64,000 bases of DNA from Rhizobium sp. Root1334 (GCF_001426665.1 NZ_LMEY01000004.1:62001-126000), one strand, 5' to 3'; positions 7,554 through 16,746 are shown, counted from the stretch's first letter. Notes: generated by a model not told the origin, from the sequence alone. Numbers and translations are program-made.

Positions 7554-9207
7554 CCGGTGCGTCCCTTTCGCAGAACTGCTCGACCGCCTGGTTCTCACGC
7601 CACAACGCAACGCCAAGATCAAGCTGATGGCGGATTATTTCCGCGACGCACCGGATCCCGACCGCGGCTATGCGCTCGCCGTCATCGCCGGCACGCTGAC
7701 CTTGAAGGCCGTGAAACCGAACGTGCTGCGGCAACTGGTACTGGAGCGCATGGACGAGGTGCTGTTCCGCTATTCCTATGATTATGTCGGCGACCTCGCC
7801 GAAACGATCTCGCTCGTCTGGGAACCGCCAGCCACAGGAAAGCCAGCATCCAGCGACCTATCGCTTGGCACAGTCATGCATCAGCTGGAAACGGCCGGCC
7901 GAGCCAATGTGCATGGCCTCGTGCGCGATCTGCTTGATCAACTCGAAGGGTCAAGCCGGTTTGCCTTCCTCAAGCTCATCACCGGCGGCCTGCGCATCGG
8001 CGTCTCGGCACGGCTGGTGAAGCAGGCCCTCGCCGACATGGGCAATGTCGATATCACCGAGATCGAAACGCTCTGGCATGGCCTGTCCCCGCCCTATGTG
8101 TCGCTGTTCCAATGGCTCGACGGAAAGACCGACAAGCCCAAACTGGATATGCCCGCGGTTTTCCATGCCGTGATGCTCGCAACACCGGTTGGAGACAATG
8201 ATCTGGCTTCACTCGACCCGAAGGATTTTGCCGCCGAATGGAAATGGGACGGCATCCGCGTCCAGCTTGCCAATCTGGCCGGGACGCGGCGGCTCTATTC
8301 ACGCAGCGGCGACGACATTTCCAGTGCCTTTCCGGATATTCTTGAGGCTGCGGATTTCGAGGGTATCATCGATGGCGAGCTTCTTGTCGGCGGCACCATG
8401 CGCACCAACCGCGCAACGCGGACATTCTCCGATCTGCAGCAACGATTGAACCGCAAGACCGTGACACGAAAAATGCTGGAAGACTATCCGGCCTTCATTC
8501 GCGGTTACGACCTGTTGTTTTCCGGGTCGCGCGATATGCGTCCGGAAAGCTTTTTGACCCGGCGCGCAGCACTTTCGGCCCTGATCGAAAAGGCCGCCCC
8601 CTCGCATTTCGATCTCTCGCCGCTCGTCCCGTTTTCGAGCTGGGAGGAACTCGATCGCCTACGCAAGGAGCCGCCGGATCCGGTGATCGAGGGCATCATG
8701 CTGAAACGCCTGGATTCGTCCTATACGTCTGGACGCTCGAAGGGGCCTTGGTTCAAGTGGAAACGCGAGCCCTATAATATCGACGCGGTGCTGATGTATG
8801 CCCAGCGCGGCCACGGCAAACGGTCCAGCTACTATTCCGACTTCACCTTCGGAGTCTGGACGGAGAGTGAAGGCAAGGATGTTCTGGTGCCCGTCGGCAA
8901 GGCCTATTTCGGTTTCACCGATGCAGAGCTTGAGGTGCTGGACCGCTACGTGCGCAATAACACTATCGAGCGCTTCGGCCCGGTGCGGTCGATCCGGGCG
9001 GAGCCAGATCACGGCTTCGTTGTCGAGGTCGCATTTGAGGGTATCAATTTCTCCAGCAGGCACAAGTCCGGTGTTGCCATGCGCTTCCCGCGCATCTCGC
9101 GGCTGCGAACCGACAAACTGCCGCGCGATGCTGACCGGTTGGAGACATTGCTGGCAATGATTGGCACTCCTGAAATCAATGTGGCAAGCCCTGCGGAACC
9201 AATCTAG
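7477..9207 (+). CDS. ATP-dependent DNA ligase (cisplatin damage response type), N-terminus apparently frameshifted
   Basis: Joins nicks in duplex DNA through a ligase-AMP intermediate. The adenylation lysine lies in EWKWDGIR (codon at 8242), followed by IIDGELL and later EGIMLKR and WFKWKRE; an N-terminal ligase domain and a C-terminal OB fold surround these. The open frame can be traced back to TTG 7477, overlapping the exonuclease by 77 bp. The natural start is more likely GTG 7557, with AAGGAGA nine bases upstream, but from there the frame is wrong: CCCTTTCGC at 7563-7571 carries one T too many. Removing one T would give MRPFAELLDRL, the family's usual N-terminus. ATG 7627 is a fallback start that loses about 23 residues. 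Confidence 0.88.
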   Translation: MSVGASCRVSPPGRCIWSATTTKENSRCVPFAELLDRLVLTPQRNAKIKLMADYFRDAPDPDRGYALAVIAGTLTLKAVKPNVLRQLVLERMDEVLFRYSYDYVGDLAETISLVWEPPATGKPASSDLSLGTVMHQLETAGRANVHGLVRDLLDQLEGSSRFAFLKLITGGLRIGVSARLVKQALADMGNVDITEIETLWHGLSPPYVSLFQWLDGKTDKPKLDMPAVFHAVMLATPVGDNDLASLDPKDFAAEWKWDGIRVQLANLAGTRRLYSRSGDDISSAFPDILEAADFEGIIDGELLVGGTMRTNRATRTFSDLQQRLNRKTVTRKMLEDYPAFIRGYDLLFSGSRDMRPESFLTRRAALSALIEKAAPSHFDLSPLVPFSSWEELDRLRKEPPDPVIEGIMLKRLDSSYTSGRSKGPWFKWKREPYNIDAVLMYAQRGHGKRSSYYSDFTFGVWTESEGKDVLVPVGKAYFGFTDAELEVLDRYVRNNTIERFGPVRSIRAEPDHGFVVEVAFEGINFSSRHKSGVAMRFPRISRLRTDKLPRDADRLETLLAMIGTPEINVASPAEPI

Positions 9208-9249
9208 AAGACGGTTGTTAAACAGGCATCCGACCGAAGGAGTAAGTCG

Positions 9250-9438
9250 ATGCCCGCAAAATCCCAAGCCCAGCAAAAAGCCGCCGGTGTCGCATTGTCC
9301 GCCAAGCGCGGCGACATGAAAAAATCCGAACTCCAGGGCGCTTCCAAGAGCATGGAAAAATCCATGTCGGAAAAAGAGCTGAAAGAGCTTGCGGAAACCG
9401 ACCGCAAGAACCTGCCAAAAAGGAAAAAATCCGAATAG
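9250..9438 (+). CDS. DUF3008 family small basic protein
   Basis: A 62-residue, lysine- and serine-rich soluble protein. The start MPAKSQAQQKAAG followed by ALSAKRG and the C-terminal KELKELAETDRKNLPKRK match the DUF3008 family, whose function is unknown. The sequence is probably mostly helical and may be intrinsically disordered. A clear AAGGAG ribosome site precedes ATG 9250. It lies 42 bp after the ligase stop on the same strand, so cotranscription with the repair pair is possible but not shown. Confidence 0.85.
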   Translation: MPAKSQAQQKAAGVALSAKRGDMKKSELQGASKSMEKSMSEKELKELAETDRKNLPKRKKSE

Positions 9439-9538
9439 AACGCTAGAATTGACGGGGCCTCGAAGCACATCTTGTTAAGACGCCTTTGCGACAATCCGGT
9501 CCAATTGCTGTCGAATAGTGAACAGCATTGGAGATCAC

Positions 9539-12211
9539 GTGTTTTCGGGACTGTCGAATGCGCTCAGAAAGTCAACAATAGTTCGGTTTCTCAAACCGAA
9601 CTACATGCCGACCTACGTCGCGTTGATGGTGGTGATCGCAACCGGCCTGTTTGCTGAACAGCAGAACCGCGCAGTTCATGCGGCAAAGATGCGGGAGGCG
9701 GTTATTGCGGAGCTCAACCCGATCCGCTCGAAGCTCGAAGCCAACATCAATGGCGACATTCAACTCGTGCGTGGATTGATCGCTGCGATCTCCACGGAAC
9801 CGGGCATGAACCAGAAACGGTTCTCCGAACTGGCGCGCAACATCTTCAATGAGCGTTCGCGCTTGCGCAACATCGCGGCCGCCCCCAACCTGATCGTCTC
9901 CCTCGTTTACCCACTCGAAGGCAACGAGAAGGCCCTCGGCCTCGACTACCGCAAGAACAGCAATCAGCGCGCCGCAGCGCTCAAGGTTCGTGAGCTGGGC
10001 AAGATGGTTCTTGCTGGCCCCCTGGATCTTGTGCAGGGCGGTCAAGGCCTGATCGGCCGCTTTCCTGTGGCCATCTCATATGGCGGCGCCTCGAACCGCT
10101 ACTGGGGTGTCGTCTCCGCAGTCATCGACGTGGAGCGGCTCTATCAGGACAGCGGGCTTCTTTCAGCCGCACTTGATATAGACGTGGCGATTTCCGGCCG
10201 CGACGGCTTGGGTGAAGATGGCGCCTTGTTTTTCGGCAATAGCGCGGTCAAGGCAGCCGACCCTGTCGAAGTAAGCCTGTTTCTGCCGGGTGGATCCTGG
10301 ATGATCAGTGCAGTGCCAAAAGGGGGGTGGGTCGATACCCCTCCGAACGCCTGGTTCATCCGCACCCTCATCCTTATCGGCGGCCTCTTCATCCTCGTGC
10401 CGATGTTCATCAGCGGGCGGCTGATCGAGGAACGCAAACGTAATATCCAGGTCCTTCAAAACAACAAGGATCAGCTCCAGGAACTGTCCCACCGGTTGAA
10501 GATTGCGCTCGATGCCTCACAGATCGGCATCTGGGAGCTCGACATCGCCTCCGGTAAACTTCTCTGGGACGACCGCATGAAGGAATTGTACGGTCTGCGG
10601 CAGAACGCCAGTGAAGTCTACGAGGATTGGCGGGACGCCCTGCATCCGGATGATCTGCAGCGCGCCGAACAGGAATTCAGCAATGCCCTGCACCACGGTG
10701 CGAGCTACGTTTCGCAATTTCGCATCCGCCTTCCGGGCAGCCGCGTCAGGCATATCCGGACGGTCGGCTCCACCTATATTGGCGCTGGCGGCAATGAGAA
10801 GATCGTCGGCGTCAACTGGGATGTAACCACCGACGTCGAAAAGACCGAGCGGCTTGAAGCCGCCAAAGGACAAGCCGAAGCCCACAGTGCCGAACTGGAA
10901 GCAGCCCGGCACCGGATGGAATTCAATGCTCTGCACGATCCACTGACAGCGCTGCCGAACCGCCGATACCTTGACGAAATTCTGGCAAAAAAACACGCCG
11001 ACGAGACGAGACCGGGTCTCGCCAGCATCTTCCATATCGATCTCGATCGGTTCAAGGAAATCAACGACACGCTCGGCCATGCGGCTGGCGACGAAATCCT
11101 CAAGCATGCAGCCCAGATCCTTCGCGCCAACACCAGCGGCGACGATTTCGTTGGCCGCATCGGTGGAGACGAGTTCGTCATCATTTCACGCCAGACCGGG
11201 ATAGAGGCTCATGAAGCTGAGCTCGCCCAACGGATCATCGATGCGATGAGCATACCGGTCCGATACAAGGAACAGGAATGCCGTATAGGCGTCAGCATCG
11301 GCATTGCCCATCAGGCAAGGCAAGAGGAGGAACTGAGCCAGGTTCTGGTCAACGCCGATATCGCGCTTTACGAAGCAAAGCGCCGCGGCCGCAACCGCTA
11401 TGAGTTCTTCACGCATTCCCTGAAGACGGCTGTTTTCAAGACGAAACAGACGGCAGATGAAATCCTGCGCGGTCTCGAGCAGAATGAGTTCATCGCGCAT
11501 TTCCAGCCGCAGTTCTGTCCGAACACTCTGGATATCATCGGGGTCGAAGCGCTGGCCCGCTGGGACCACCCTACCAAGGGACTGCTGGCGCCATACGCCT
11601 TTCTGAAGACGGCCGAAGACATCAATGTGCTTTCGGAGATCGACCAGCGTATCCTTGAGCAGGCGCTGTTCCAGTCGATGCGGTGGGAAGCCAGCGGCAT
11701 CCATATCCCGAAAGTGTCCGTCAATCTTTCCTATCATCGCCTGCATGATGAAAAGCTGATCGATCGCCTCAATCAGATGGCTATTCCGCACGGTAAGATC
11801 TCGTTCGAACTGCTGGAGTCCATCTCGTTCGACGAAAGCGACATGACCGTGCTTTCCAATATCGAGCAGATCAAAAATCTCGGCATCGATATCGAAATAG
11901 ACGACTTCGGCACCGGATATGCCTCCATTGTCAGCCTTTTGAAGCTCACCCCGCGCCGCCTCAAGATCGACAGGCAGCTGGTGATCCCGATCCTGACCTC
12001 GACCACACAGCGCCAGCTGGTGGCCTCAATCATCGACATCGGCATATCGCTCGGTATCGACGTCATCGCCGAGGGCGTCGAAACCATGGAGCATGCCCGA
12101 ATTCTGAAGGATCTGGGGTGTCACGGGCTGCAAGGCTATGCCTTCGCCAGACCGATGAGCGCGACAGACCTCGCAAACTTTGCCCGCGAGCGCCGATGGC
12201 TGGCGGCTTAA
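9539..12211 (+). CDS. Membrane CHASE-PAS-GGDEF-EAL protein (cyclic-di-GMP turnover)
   Basis: About 890 residues. A transmembrane helix near residues 23-40 and another near 270-290 bracket a periplasmic CHASE-type sensor; a PAS domain covers about 315-440, GGDEF about 465-620 and EAL about 645-885. The GGDEF active site is intact (RIGGDEFVII). The EAL domain keeps VEALARW, NLSYHRL, ELLES, IDDFGTGYAS, KIDR and AEGVET, so both diguanylate cyclase and phosphodiesterase activity are possible. GTG 9539 is preferred because GGAG lies six bases upstream; GTG 9518 is also in frame but has no such site. It stands alone; the sensed ligand is unknown. Confidence 0.93.
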   Translation: MFSGLSNALRKSTIVRFLKPNYMPTYVALMVVIATGLFAEQQNRAVHAAKMREAVIAELNPIRSKLEANINGDIQLVRGLIAAISTEPGMNQKRFSELARNIFNERSRLRNIAAAPNLIVSLVYPLEGNEKALGLDYRKNSNQRAAALKVRELGKMVLAGPLDLVQGGQGLIGRFPVAISYGGASNRYWGVVSAVIDVERLYQDSGLLSAALDIDVAISGRDGLGEDGALFFGNSAVKAADPVEVSLFLPGGSWMISAVPKGGWVDTPPNAWFIRTLILIGGLFILVPMFISGRLIEERKRNIQVLQNNKDQLQELSHRLKIALDASQIGIWELDIASGKLLWDDRMKELYGLRQNASEVYEDWRDALHPDDLQRAEQEFSNALHHGASYVSQFRIRLPGSRVRHIRTVGSTYIGAGGNEKIVGVNWDVTTDVEKTERLEAAKGQAEAHSAELEAARHRMEFNALHDPLTALPNRRYLDEILAKKHADETRPGLASIFHIDLDRFKEINDTLGHAAGDEILKHAAQILRANTSGDDFVGRIGGDEFVIISRQTGIEAHEAELAQRIIDAMSIPVRYKEQECRIGVSIGIAHQARQEEELSQVLVNADIALYEAKRRGRNRYEFFTHSLKTAVFKTKQTADEILRGLEQNEFIAHFQPQFCPNTLDIIGVEALARWDHPTKGLLAPYAFLKTAEDINVLSEIDQRILEQALFQSMRWEASGIHIPKVSVNLSYHRLHDEKLIDRLNQMAIPHGKISFELLESISFDESDMTVLSNIEQIKNLGIDIEIDDFGTGYASIVSLLKLTPRRLKIDRQLVIPILTSTTQRQLVASIIDIGISLGIDVIAEGVETMEHARILKDLGCHGLQGYAFARPMSATDLANFARERRWLAA

Positions 12212-12642
12212 CTCAGGAAAGCACCGTGCCGCATCATGCGCATGACACCTGCCTTCTCGTGAGACACGCTTGGTTCGCCGGTTCATCACCGGATTTCTCA
12301 TGTCCGCCCGCATTGGCCCGTGGGCCACGCACGCTGGAAACAATTCGACACGCCACCGACAAACGTCAGACATGCACACCCTTTAAGGGTCAGCAAATTG
12401 TTAACATTCACGCAGGCACACTGCTGGAATCAGCGTGATTCGCACGGGCAATTTTTTGTCAGGCGCCCTTGAAATCACAGCTACAACGTCCAAGCCGTGG
12501 CACTTAGGAAACACCAAAGCTGGGGAAAGTCCATTTCAGGGCCATCTTTGCAATTGTTCCCTCGCATGCGGCGCGGAAAATGTTAAAGACGAAAAGTATG
12601 AATCGTTTATTACCGACCCGCTCGGGCCGGATGGGGACCCAG
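12212..12642. other. Intergenic region upstream of the NodT-like gene
   Basis: About 430 bp without a convincing gene. It holds a 12-bp palindrome TCATGCGCATGA (12234-12245) and a local AT-rich patch around 12395-12412 (AATTGTTAACATT) that could be part of the promoter for the next gene. No terminator with a T-run follows the GGDEF-EAL gene. The small open frames here lack ribosome sites. Confidence 0.5.
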
Positions 12643-14055
12643 ATGAAAATTGCTAAAGTGCTCTTTCCCTTGAGCCTCGTTCTTCTTTCGGGCTGCGTTG
12701 TCGGTCCTAACTATCAATCTCCGAATGCCGCGGTGCCGGCGAAATTCTCGGAGGGAGGCAAGGCGGAAGCAGAGGACGTGACGCTGAAGCCATGGTGGGA
12801 AGCCTTCCGCGACAAGAAATTGAACGGCCTCGTCGCACAGGGCCTGGGCGAGAACCTTGACGTCCAGCAGTCGATCGAGCGCATCGTTGAAGCCCGCGCC
12901 AATGTCATCGTCGCAGCATCCGGCGGCCTGCCGCAGATCAATGCGAATGGTTCTGCAACGGTTGCGGGCCAGGATGGCTCTACCCGGCGCAAGAGCGGCC
13001 AGGGCGACCATAGCGAAACAAAGACGATCGGCGGCGGCGGCGATGCTTCCTGGCTGATCGATCTGTTTGGCCAGTATGCACGCGCCAAGGAATCGGCCAA
13101 TGCTTCGCTTGATGCCGCCTATGCCGACGTCAACGTTGCCCGCCTGGCCTATCTGTCCGATCTGACCACGTCTTACATCGAGGCGCGTTACAACCAGGAA
13201 GCTTATGCGCTGCAGCAGAAGAGTCTGGCATCGCGGCGCGAAACACTGAAGCTGACGAATGACATCAAGGCAGCGGGCGCAGCGTCCAGCCTCGACGTCG
13301 TTCAGGCCGAAGGCCTCGTGAACACCACCCTCGCGGAATTGCCGGGTTACCAGACCGGCTTCAACCAGGCGGCAAACCACATCGCCACGCTGCTCGGACT
13401 GCCCGCGACAACCGTCACGGCAAGCCTGCGCAACGGCGCATCGCAGCCTTCGCCGCGCTATAACACCAAGATCGGCATTCCGGCTGATCTCGTGCGCAAC
13501 CGCCCCGACATCCGCAAAGCCGAACGCCTGCTGGCTGCGGCGACTGCCCAGATCGGCGTTGCTGAGGCTCAGCTTTACCCAAGCCTCAGCCTGAGCGGTT
13601 CGATCGATGGCGCGCGGATCGTCTCGACGGTCGCAGGGGGCCTTAGCACTTGGTCCTTTGGCCCAAGCCTGAACATTCCGATCTTTAATGGCGGCCGTTT
13701 GAAGGCCAATGTCGATATCGCCAAGTCCGGCGCACAACAGCAGTACCTTGCATGGAAGCAGACTGTTCTGAACGCGATCGAGGAAGTCGAAAACGCGCTC
13801 GTCGGCCTCCGAAACAACTATCAGACGGTAGCAGCCCTGCGTAAGGTCGTGGATTCCTACGAGGAAGCCCTGGGTCTGGCCCGCGAAAGCTACAAGGGCG
13901 GCGCAACATCGCTGCTCGACGTTCTCGACGCGGAACGCAACCTTGCGAACTCCCGCATCGCGCTTGCAGCCAGCATCCGCAACCTGTCCAACAATTACGT
14001 TGCTCTCAATATTGCCATCGGTGGTGGCGCGGGTATCCAGGCCATCGGACAGTAA
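12643..14055 (+). CDS. NodT/OprM-type outer-membrane efflux lipoprotein
   Basis: A 470-residue TolC-fold channel of the RND tripartite efflux class. Residues 1-17 form a lipoprotein signal, with lipobox LLSGC and the lipidated cysteine at 18, followed by the typical VVGPNYQSP. Two OEP repeats follow; LVRNRPDIRKAERLLAAATAQIG-like sequence in the second half is characteristic of NodT/OprM proteins. Longer in-frame starts exist (12580, 12598), but only ATG 12643 puts the signal peptide at the N-terminus. No RND pump or periplasmic adaptor is adjacent, so the partner must be encoded elsewhere. A terminator follows. Confidence 0.93.
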   Translation: MKIAKVLFPLSLVLLSGCVVGPNYQSPNAAVPAKFSEGGKAEAEDVTLKPWWEAFRDKKLNGLVAQGLGENLDVQQSIERIVEARANVIVAASGGLPQINANGSATVAGQDGSTRRKSGQGDHSETKTIGGGGDASWLIDLFGQYARAKESANASLDAAYADVNVARLAYLSDLTTSYIEARYNQEAYALQQKSLASRRETLKLTNDIKAAGAASSLDVVQAEGLVNTTLAELPGYQTGFNQAANHIATLLGLPATTVTASLRNGASQPSPRYNTKIGIPADLVRNRPDIRKAERLLAAATAQIGVAEAQLYPSLSLSGSIDGARIVSTVAGGLSTWSFGPSLNIPIFNGGRLKANVDIAKSGAQQQYLAWKQTVLNAIEEVENALVGLRNNYQTVAALRKVVDSYEEALGLARESYKGGATSLLDVLDAERNLANSRIALAASIRNLSNNYVALNIAIGGGAGIQAIGQ

Positions 14056-14101
14056 GCCGGAAGCCTGCCGATACCGGCAGGTCCGAATAGCCAGACCAAT
14101 C

Positions 14102-14134
14102 AAGCGCGGCCATTTCAATCGGTCGCGCTTTTTT
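14102..14134 (+). terminator. Terminator after the NodT-like gene
   Basis: AAGCGCG at 14102-14108 pairs with CGCGCTT at 14124-14130, extended inside by CC/GG, and the stem runs directly into a T-run (TTTTTT). It is a classical intrinsic terminator 47 bases after the stop. Confidence 0.8.
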
Positions 14135-14368
14135 ATGCTCATCAGTGGCTTGTGAGGAGTTCATCGGTGTGCTGTGAGGGAATGAAAGTGCGGCTTGGCG
14201 CTGGCCTCATATCTTGCACGCTGGGCAGCATCACAAAGGCAATGCTGATGCCCGCGCCTACCGGTCAGAAACGGTATTCGCTCCGTCGCTGGCTGCCAAG
14301 CCCGATGCGACAGCCGATCCCTGACCGCGATTGGCTGGACGCATCATCCCGGAGCGCAGGTGGTTCGA
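14135..14368. other. Intergenic region with no recognisable gene
   Basis: About 230 bp lies between the NodT terminator and the convergent histidine kinase stop. Neither strand gives a recognisable product; an open frame on the plus strand from 14152 has no family resemblance and runs into the kinase gene. Confidence 0.4.
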
Positions 14369-15628
14369 TTAGTCCTGATGTGGCTTGCACAGCGGCAGGC
14401 GTACGGTCTGCAGCAGGCCACCCTCCCGGCGGTTGACGATGGTGATGGTGCCACCATGATTTTCAATGATTTCCTGCGAAATGGCGAGGCCGAGACCGGC
14501 GCCCGGCACGATCTGCCGTCTGGCCTGGTCAACGCGAAAGAACGGCTCGAAGACACGATCAAGCAGATTTTGCGGAATACCGGGGCCGCGGTCCATAACC
14601 GTCAAGACCGCCTCTTCGCCATAGTTGGCCAGCGAAACGCGGGCACCAAGACCATGCGTGGCAGCATTTACCACTAGGTTACGCAGCGCGCGTTTCAGGG
14701 CAAACGGCGCGCCCTTGACCAGGACCGGTACGATCGCTCCCTGCTCTACGAGTAGATCCGTCTCGCGAACCTCCTCGGCGACGGAGCGAAGGACTGCATC
14801 CAGCGATACCTGCTCCTGCGCGGCCGGACTGATTTCCTCGCGCACCAGCCGGATAGCACTGTCGGCGATGTGATCCAGTTCGTCGAGATCCTTCAGCCAG
14901 GACTGTCTATCATCGCCATCGCCGACGAATTCGGCGCGAAGGCGCATACGCGTCATGGGCGTGCGCATGTCGTGGCCTGCGGCGGCAATCATGCGCATAC
15001 GGCTGGAAACTGCCGCATTGAGACGTGTTGCCAACCGGTTGATGGTCTTGGCAGTGGTGCGAACCTCCATCGGCCCGGTCTCCGGCAGCTCCGGAATAAT
15101 GCCATCAGGGCGGATCTTGGCAATCGTTTCATCCAGAATGCGCAGGGGCCTCATCATCACATTGCTGACATAGGCCGAAATGCCGGTCATGCCGATCGCG
15201 ACCAACGCCAGGTAGGCCGCCAGTGGCAGATAGGGAAAAGGAGCGGGGTCGGGGAAGTCCAGATAAGCCCATCGGCCATCATCCAGCCGGATGGCGATAT
15301 CCCAGCGATGCGGATTGAAGCTCTTCAACACGACGACATCGGCGGTGTAACCCTGCCGGCGGCCCTCTGCGAGGATATTCTCCGTGCGCTCCTGATCGAT
15401 GCGGTCTTTCGCCGGTTTTTCTTGAATTGCAATATGCAGCGTCTGCGCTGCCAACGGGTCGGCACGAAGCAGAAGAAGTGCGAACTCGGCCTTTTCGGCA
15501 AGAACGCGGTCGTACATGACCTCCGGTGGTTTCCGCAGCAGCCACGCCGTGATGACGGCAGCAATCACCAGTACCAGAACAACCGAGATGATCAGCAGCG
15601 CCGTCAACCGCGTGCGGAGCGACAGCAT
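14369..15628 (-). CDS. Sensor histidine kinase, EnvZ-like
   Basis: A 419-residue inner-membrane kinase. A transmembrane helix lies at about residues 10-30, a short periplasmic domain follows, and a second helix at about 135-157 leads into HAMP. The phospho-accepting histidine is in AAAGHDMRTPMTRMRL near residue 229. The ATP-binding domain has the N box (NLVVNAATHG), G1 (DRGPGIP) and G2 (GAGLGLAIS). It starts directly after the response regulator stop and is cotranscribed with it. The H-box GHDMRTPMTR is the EnvZ-type variant. The stimulus is unknown. Confidence 0.93.
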   Translation of the reverse strand: MLSLRTRLTALLIISVVLVLVIAAVITAWLLRKPPEVMYDRVLAEKAEFALLLLRADPLAAQTLHIAIQEKPAKDRIDQERTENILAEGRRQGYTADVVVLKSFNPHRWDIAIRLDDGRWAYLDFPDPAPFPYLPLAAYLALVAIGMTGISAYVSNVMMRPLRILDETIAKIRPDGIIPELPETGPMEVRTTAKTINRLATRLNAAVSSRMRMIAAAGHDMRTPMTRMRLRAEFVGDGDDRQSWLKDLDELDHIADSAIRLVREEISPAAQEQVSLDAVLRSVAEEVRETDLLVEQGAIVPVLVKGAPFALKRALRNLVVNAATHGLGARVSLANYGEEAVLTVMDRGPGIPQNLLDRVFEPFFRVDQARRQIVPGAGLGLAISQEIIENHGGTITIVNRREGGLLQTVRLPLCKPHQD

Positions 15629-16342
15629 CTAGTTGCTCCGCTCAACGGGAACTGCGAGTTGATAACCCTTGTTGCGCACCGTCTTCAGCATGGCGAACAC
15701 GCTGGCATCGCCCAGCTTGCGGCGCAGACGGCTGACCAGGATATCAATCGACCGGTCGAAAGGATCGGCCGTCCGGCCCTGCGTCAGGTCAAGCAGCGAA
15801 TCGCGTGACAGAACACGGCCCGGACGCTGGAGAAACACCACCAGCAACTCGAACTCGCCGCCCGTCAGGTCGACGGCACTACCGTCAGGCGCGTGCAAGG
15901 TGCGGCTTTCGATATCGGCGATGTAGTTGGCAAACACATATTGCCGGCTGCCCGTGGGTGTCGGCTCGGCGCGGCCACGGCGAAGCACGGCGCGGATACG
16001 GGCAGAGAGTTCGCGCGGATTGAACGGCTTTCCGAGATAATCGTCGGCACCGAATTCAAGCCCGATGATTCGGTCGACATCTTCCTTTAGCGCCGTCAAA
16101 AGGATGATCGACAATTGCGGCATCCTTCCCCGCAATGAACGGCAAAGATCAAGCCCGGAACCATCCGGCAACATGACATCGAGGACCAGAAGATCGATCT
16201 TCAGCTCAGCCAGCTTGGCCTCGCATTCGCCCTTGCTGCCGGCCAGGCTGATGCGAAAGCCCTGGCCGTCGAGGTATTTCCCAAGCAGCCGACGAATCTC
16301 CGGATCATCATCGACGACAAGAATGTGCGGTATTGTATCCAT
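15629..16342 (-). CDS. OmpR-family response regulator
   Basis: A 237-residue regulator with a receiver domain (residues about 7-118) and a winged-helix DNA-binding domain (about 135-232). The acidic pocket is in VVDDDPEIRR, the phosphorylated aspartate in LLVLDVMLPDGSG near residue 56, and the conserved lysine in DYLGKPFNP near 106. The output domain ends in DILVSRLRRKLGD and VRNKGYQL. Its stop codon abuts the kinase start, forming a regulator-kinase operon. Targets are unknown; the NodT-like gene and the pha operon flank the pair, but linkage alone does not make them targets. Confidence 0.94.
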   Translation of the reverse strand: MDTIPHILVVDDDPEIRRLLGKYLDGQGFRISLAGSKGECEAKLAELKIDLLVLDVMLPDGSGLDLCRSLRGRMPQLSIILLTALKEDVDRIIGLEFGADDYLGKPFNPRELSARIRAVLRRGRAEPTPTGSRQYVFANYIADIESRTLHAPDGSAVDLTGGEFELLVVFLQRPGRVLSRDSLLDLTQGRTADPFDRSIDILVSRLRRKLGDASVFAMLKTVRNKGYQLAVPVERSN

Positions 16343-16746
16343 GCCGTGTTTATATCAGCAGCAAGGAAAAACGCACGTACCACGGCCGCTGCCCCGGGCC
16401 GTTTTCAGTGTCGAAATATTTCCCGCCACATCGATCCTACATTTCGTTACAAAAATCACGGCCTGATGTTTCCAAACACAAATTGACCGGGCACGTGACG
16501 ACCGGACGCTGCACTGTGATTTCACGGCACACCCGGCAACGAATTGCCGCAGCCAGTCGATTTTATCACGGTTGCGGGTTGGCATGGCGGTCGAAAGCAG
16601 CCATAAAAACAATGTGCTCTTGCACCGTTTCGCGGTGCGCTTCGGGCACCGCCGTGGCGCACAATGCTGCAGCATTCACGGACCCCTCGCGGTCCTGTCA
16701 TTTCGGAAAGATTTAGGGAAACGGGCACATAGAGACCGCGGCGACA
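16343..16746. other. Intergenic region between the response regulator and phaA
   Basis: About 400 bp between divergent transcription units. The regulator-proximal half is unremarkable. The phaA-proximal part (16622-16695) is dense in inverted repeats and is listed separately. Small open frames in both directions have no recognisable product. Confidence 0.5.
16622..16695 (+). promoter_or_regulatory. Hairpin-rich leader upstream of the pha operon
   Basis: GCACCG at 16622-16627, CGGTGC at 16633-16638 and GCACCG at 16646-16651 form two mutually exclusive hairpins, because the middle segment can pair with either neighbour. A UUCG-type loop is available in the second. A perfect 14-bp palindrome AATGCTGCAGCATT (16663-16676) and a GGACC/GGTCC hairpin (16680-16695) follow. 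There is no T-run. A regulatory role in RNA is inferred. Confidence 0.4.

Noticed and set aside
12234-12245. Palindrome TCATGCGCATGA
   Set aside because: It is short, GC-balanced and far from the next start; such strings are expected by chance in this composition.
12610-14142. A 510-codon open frame on the minus strand
   Set aside because: It is antisense to the NodT-type lipoprotein and runs over its terminator; it is a product of high GC codon structure.
16355-16675. A 106-codon minus-strand open frame before the response regulator
   Set aside because: It has no ribosome site, no recognisable domain and crosses the hairpin-rich phaA leader.
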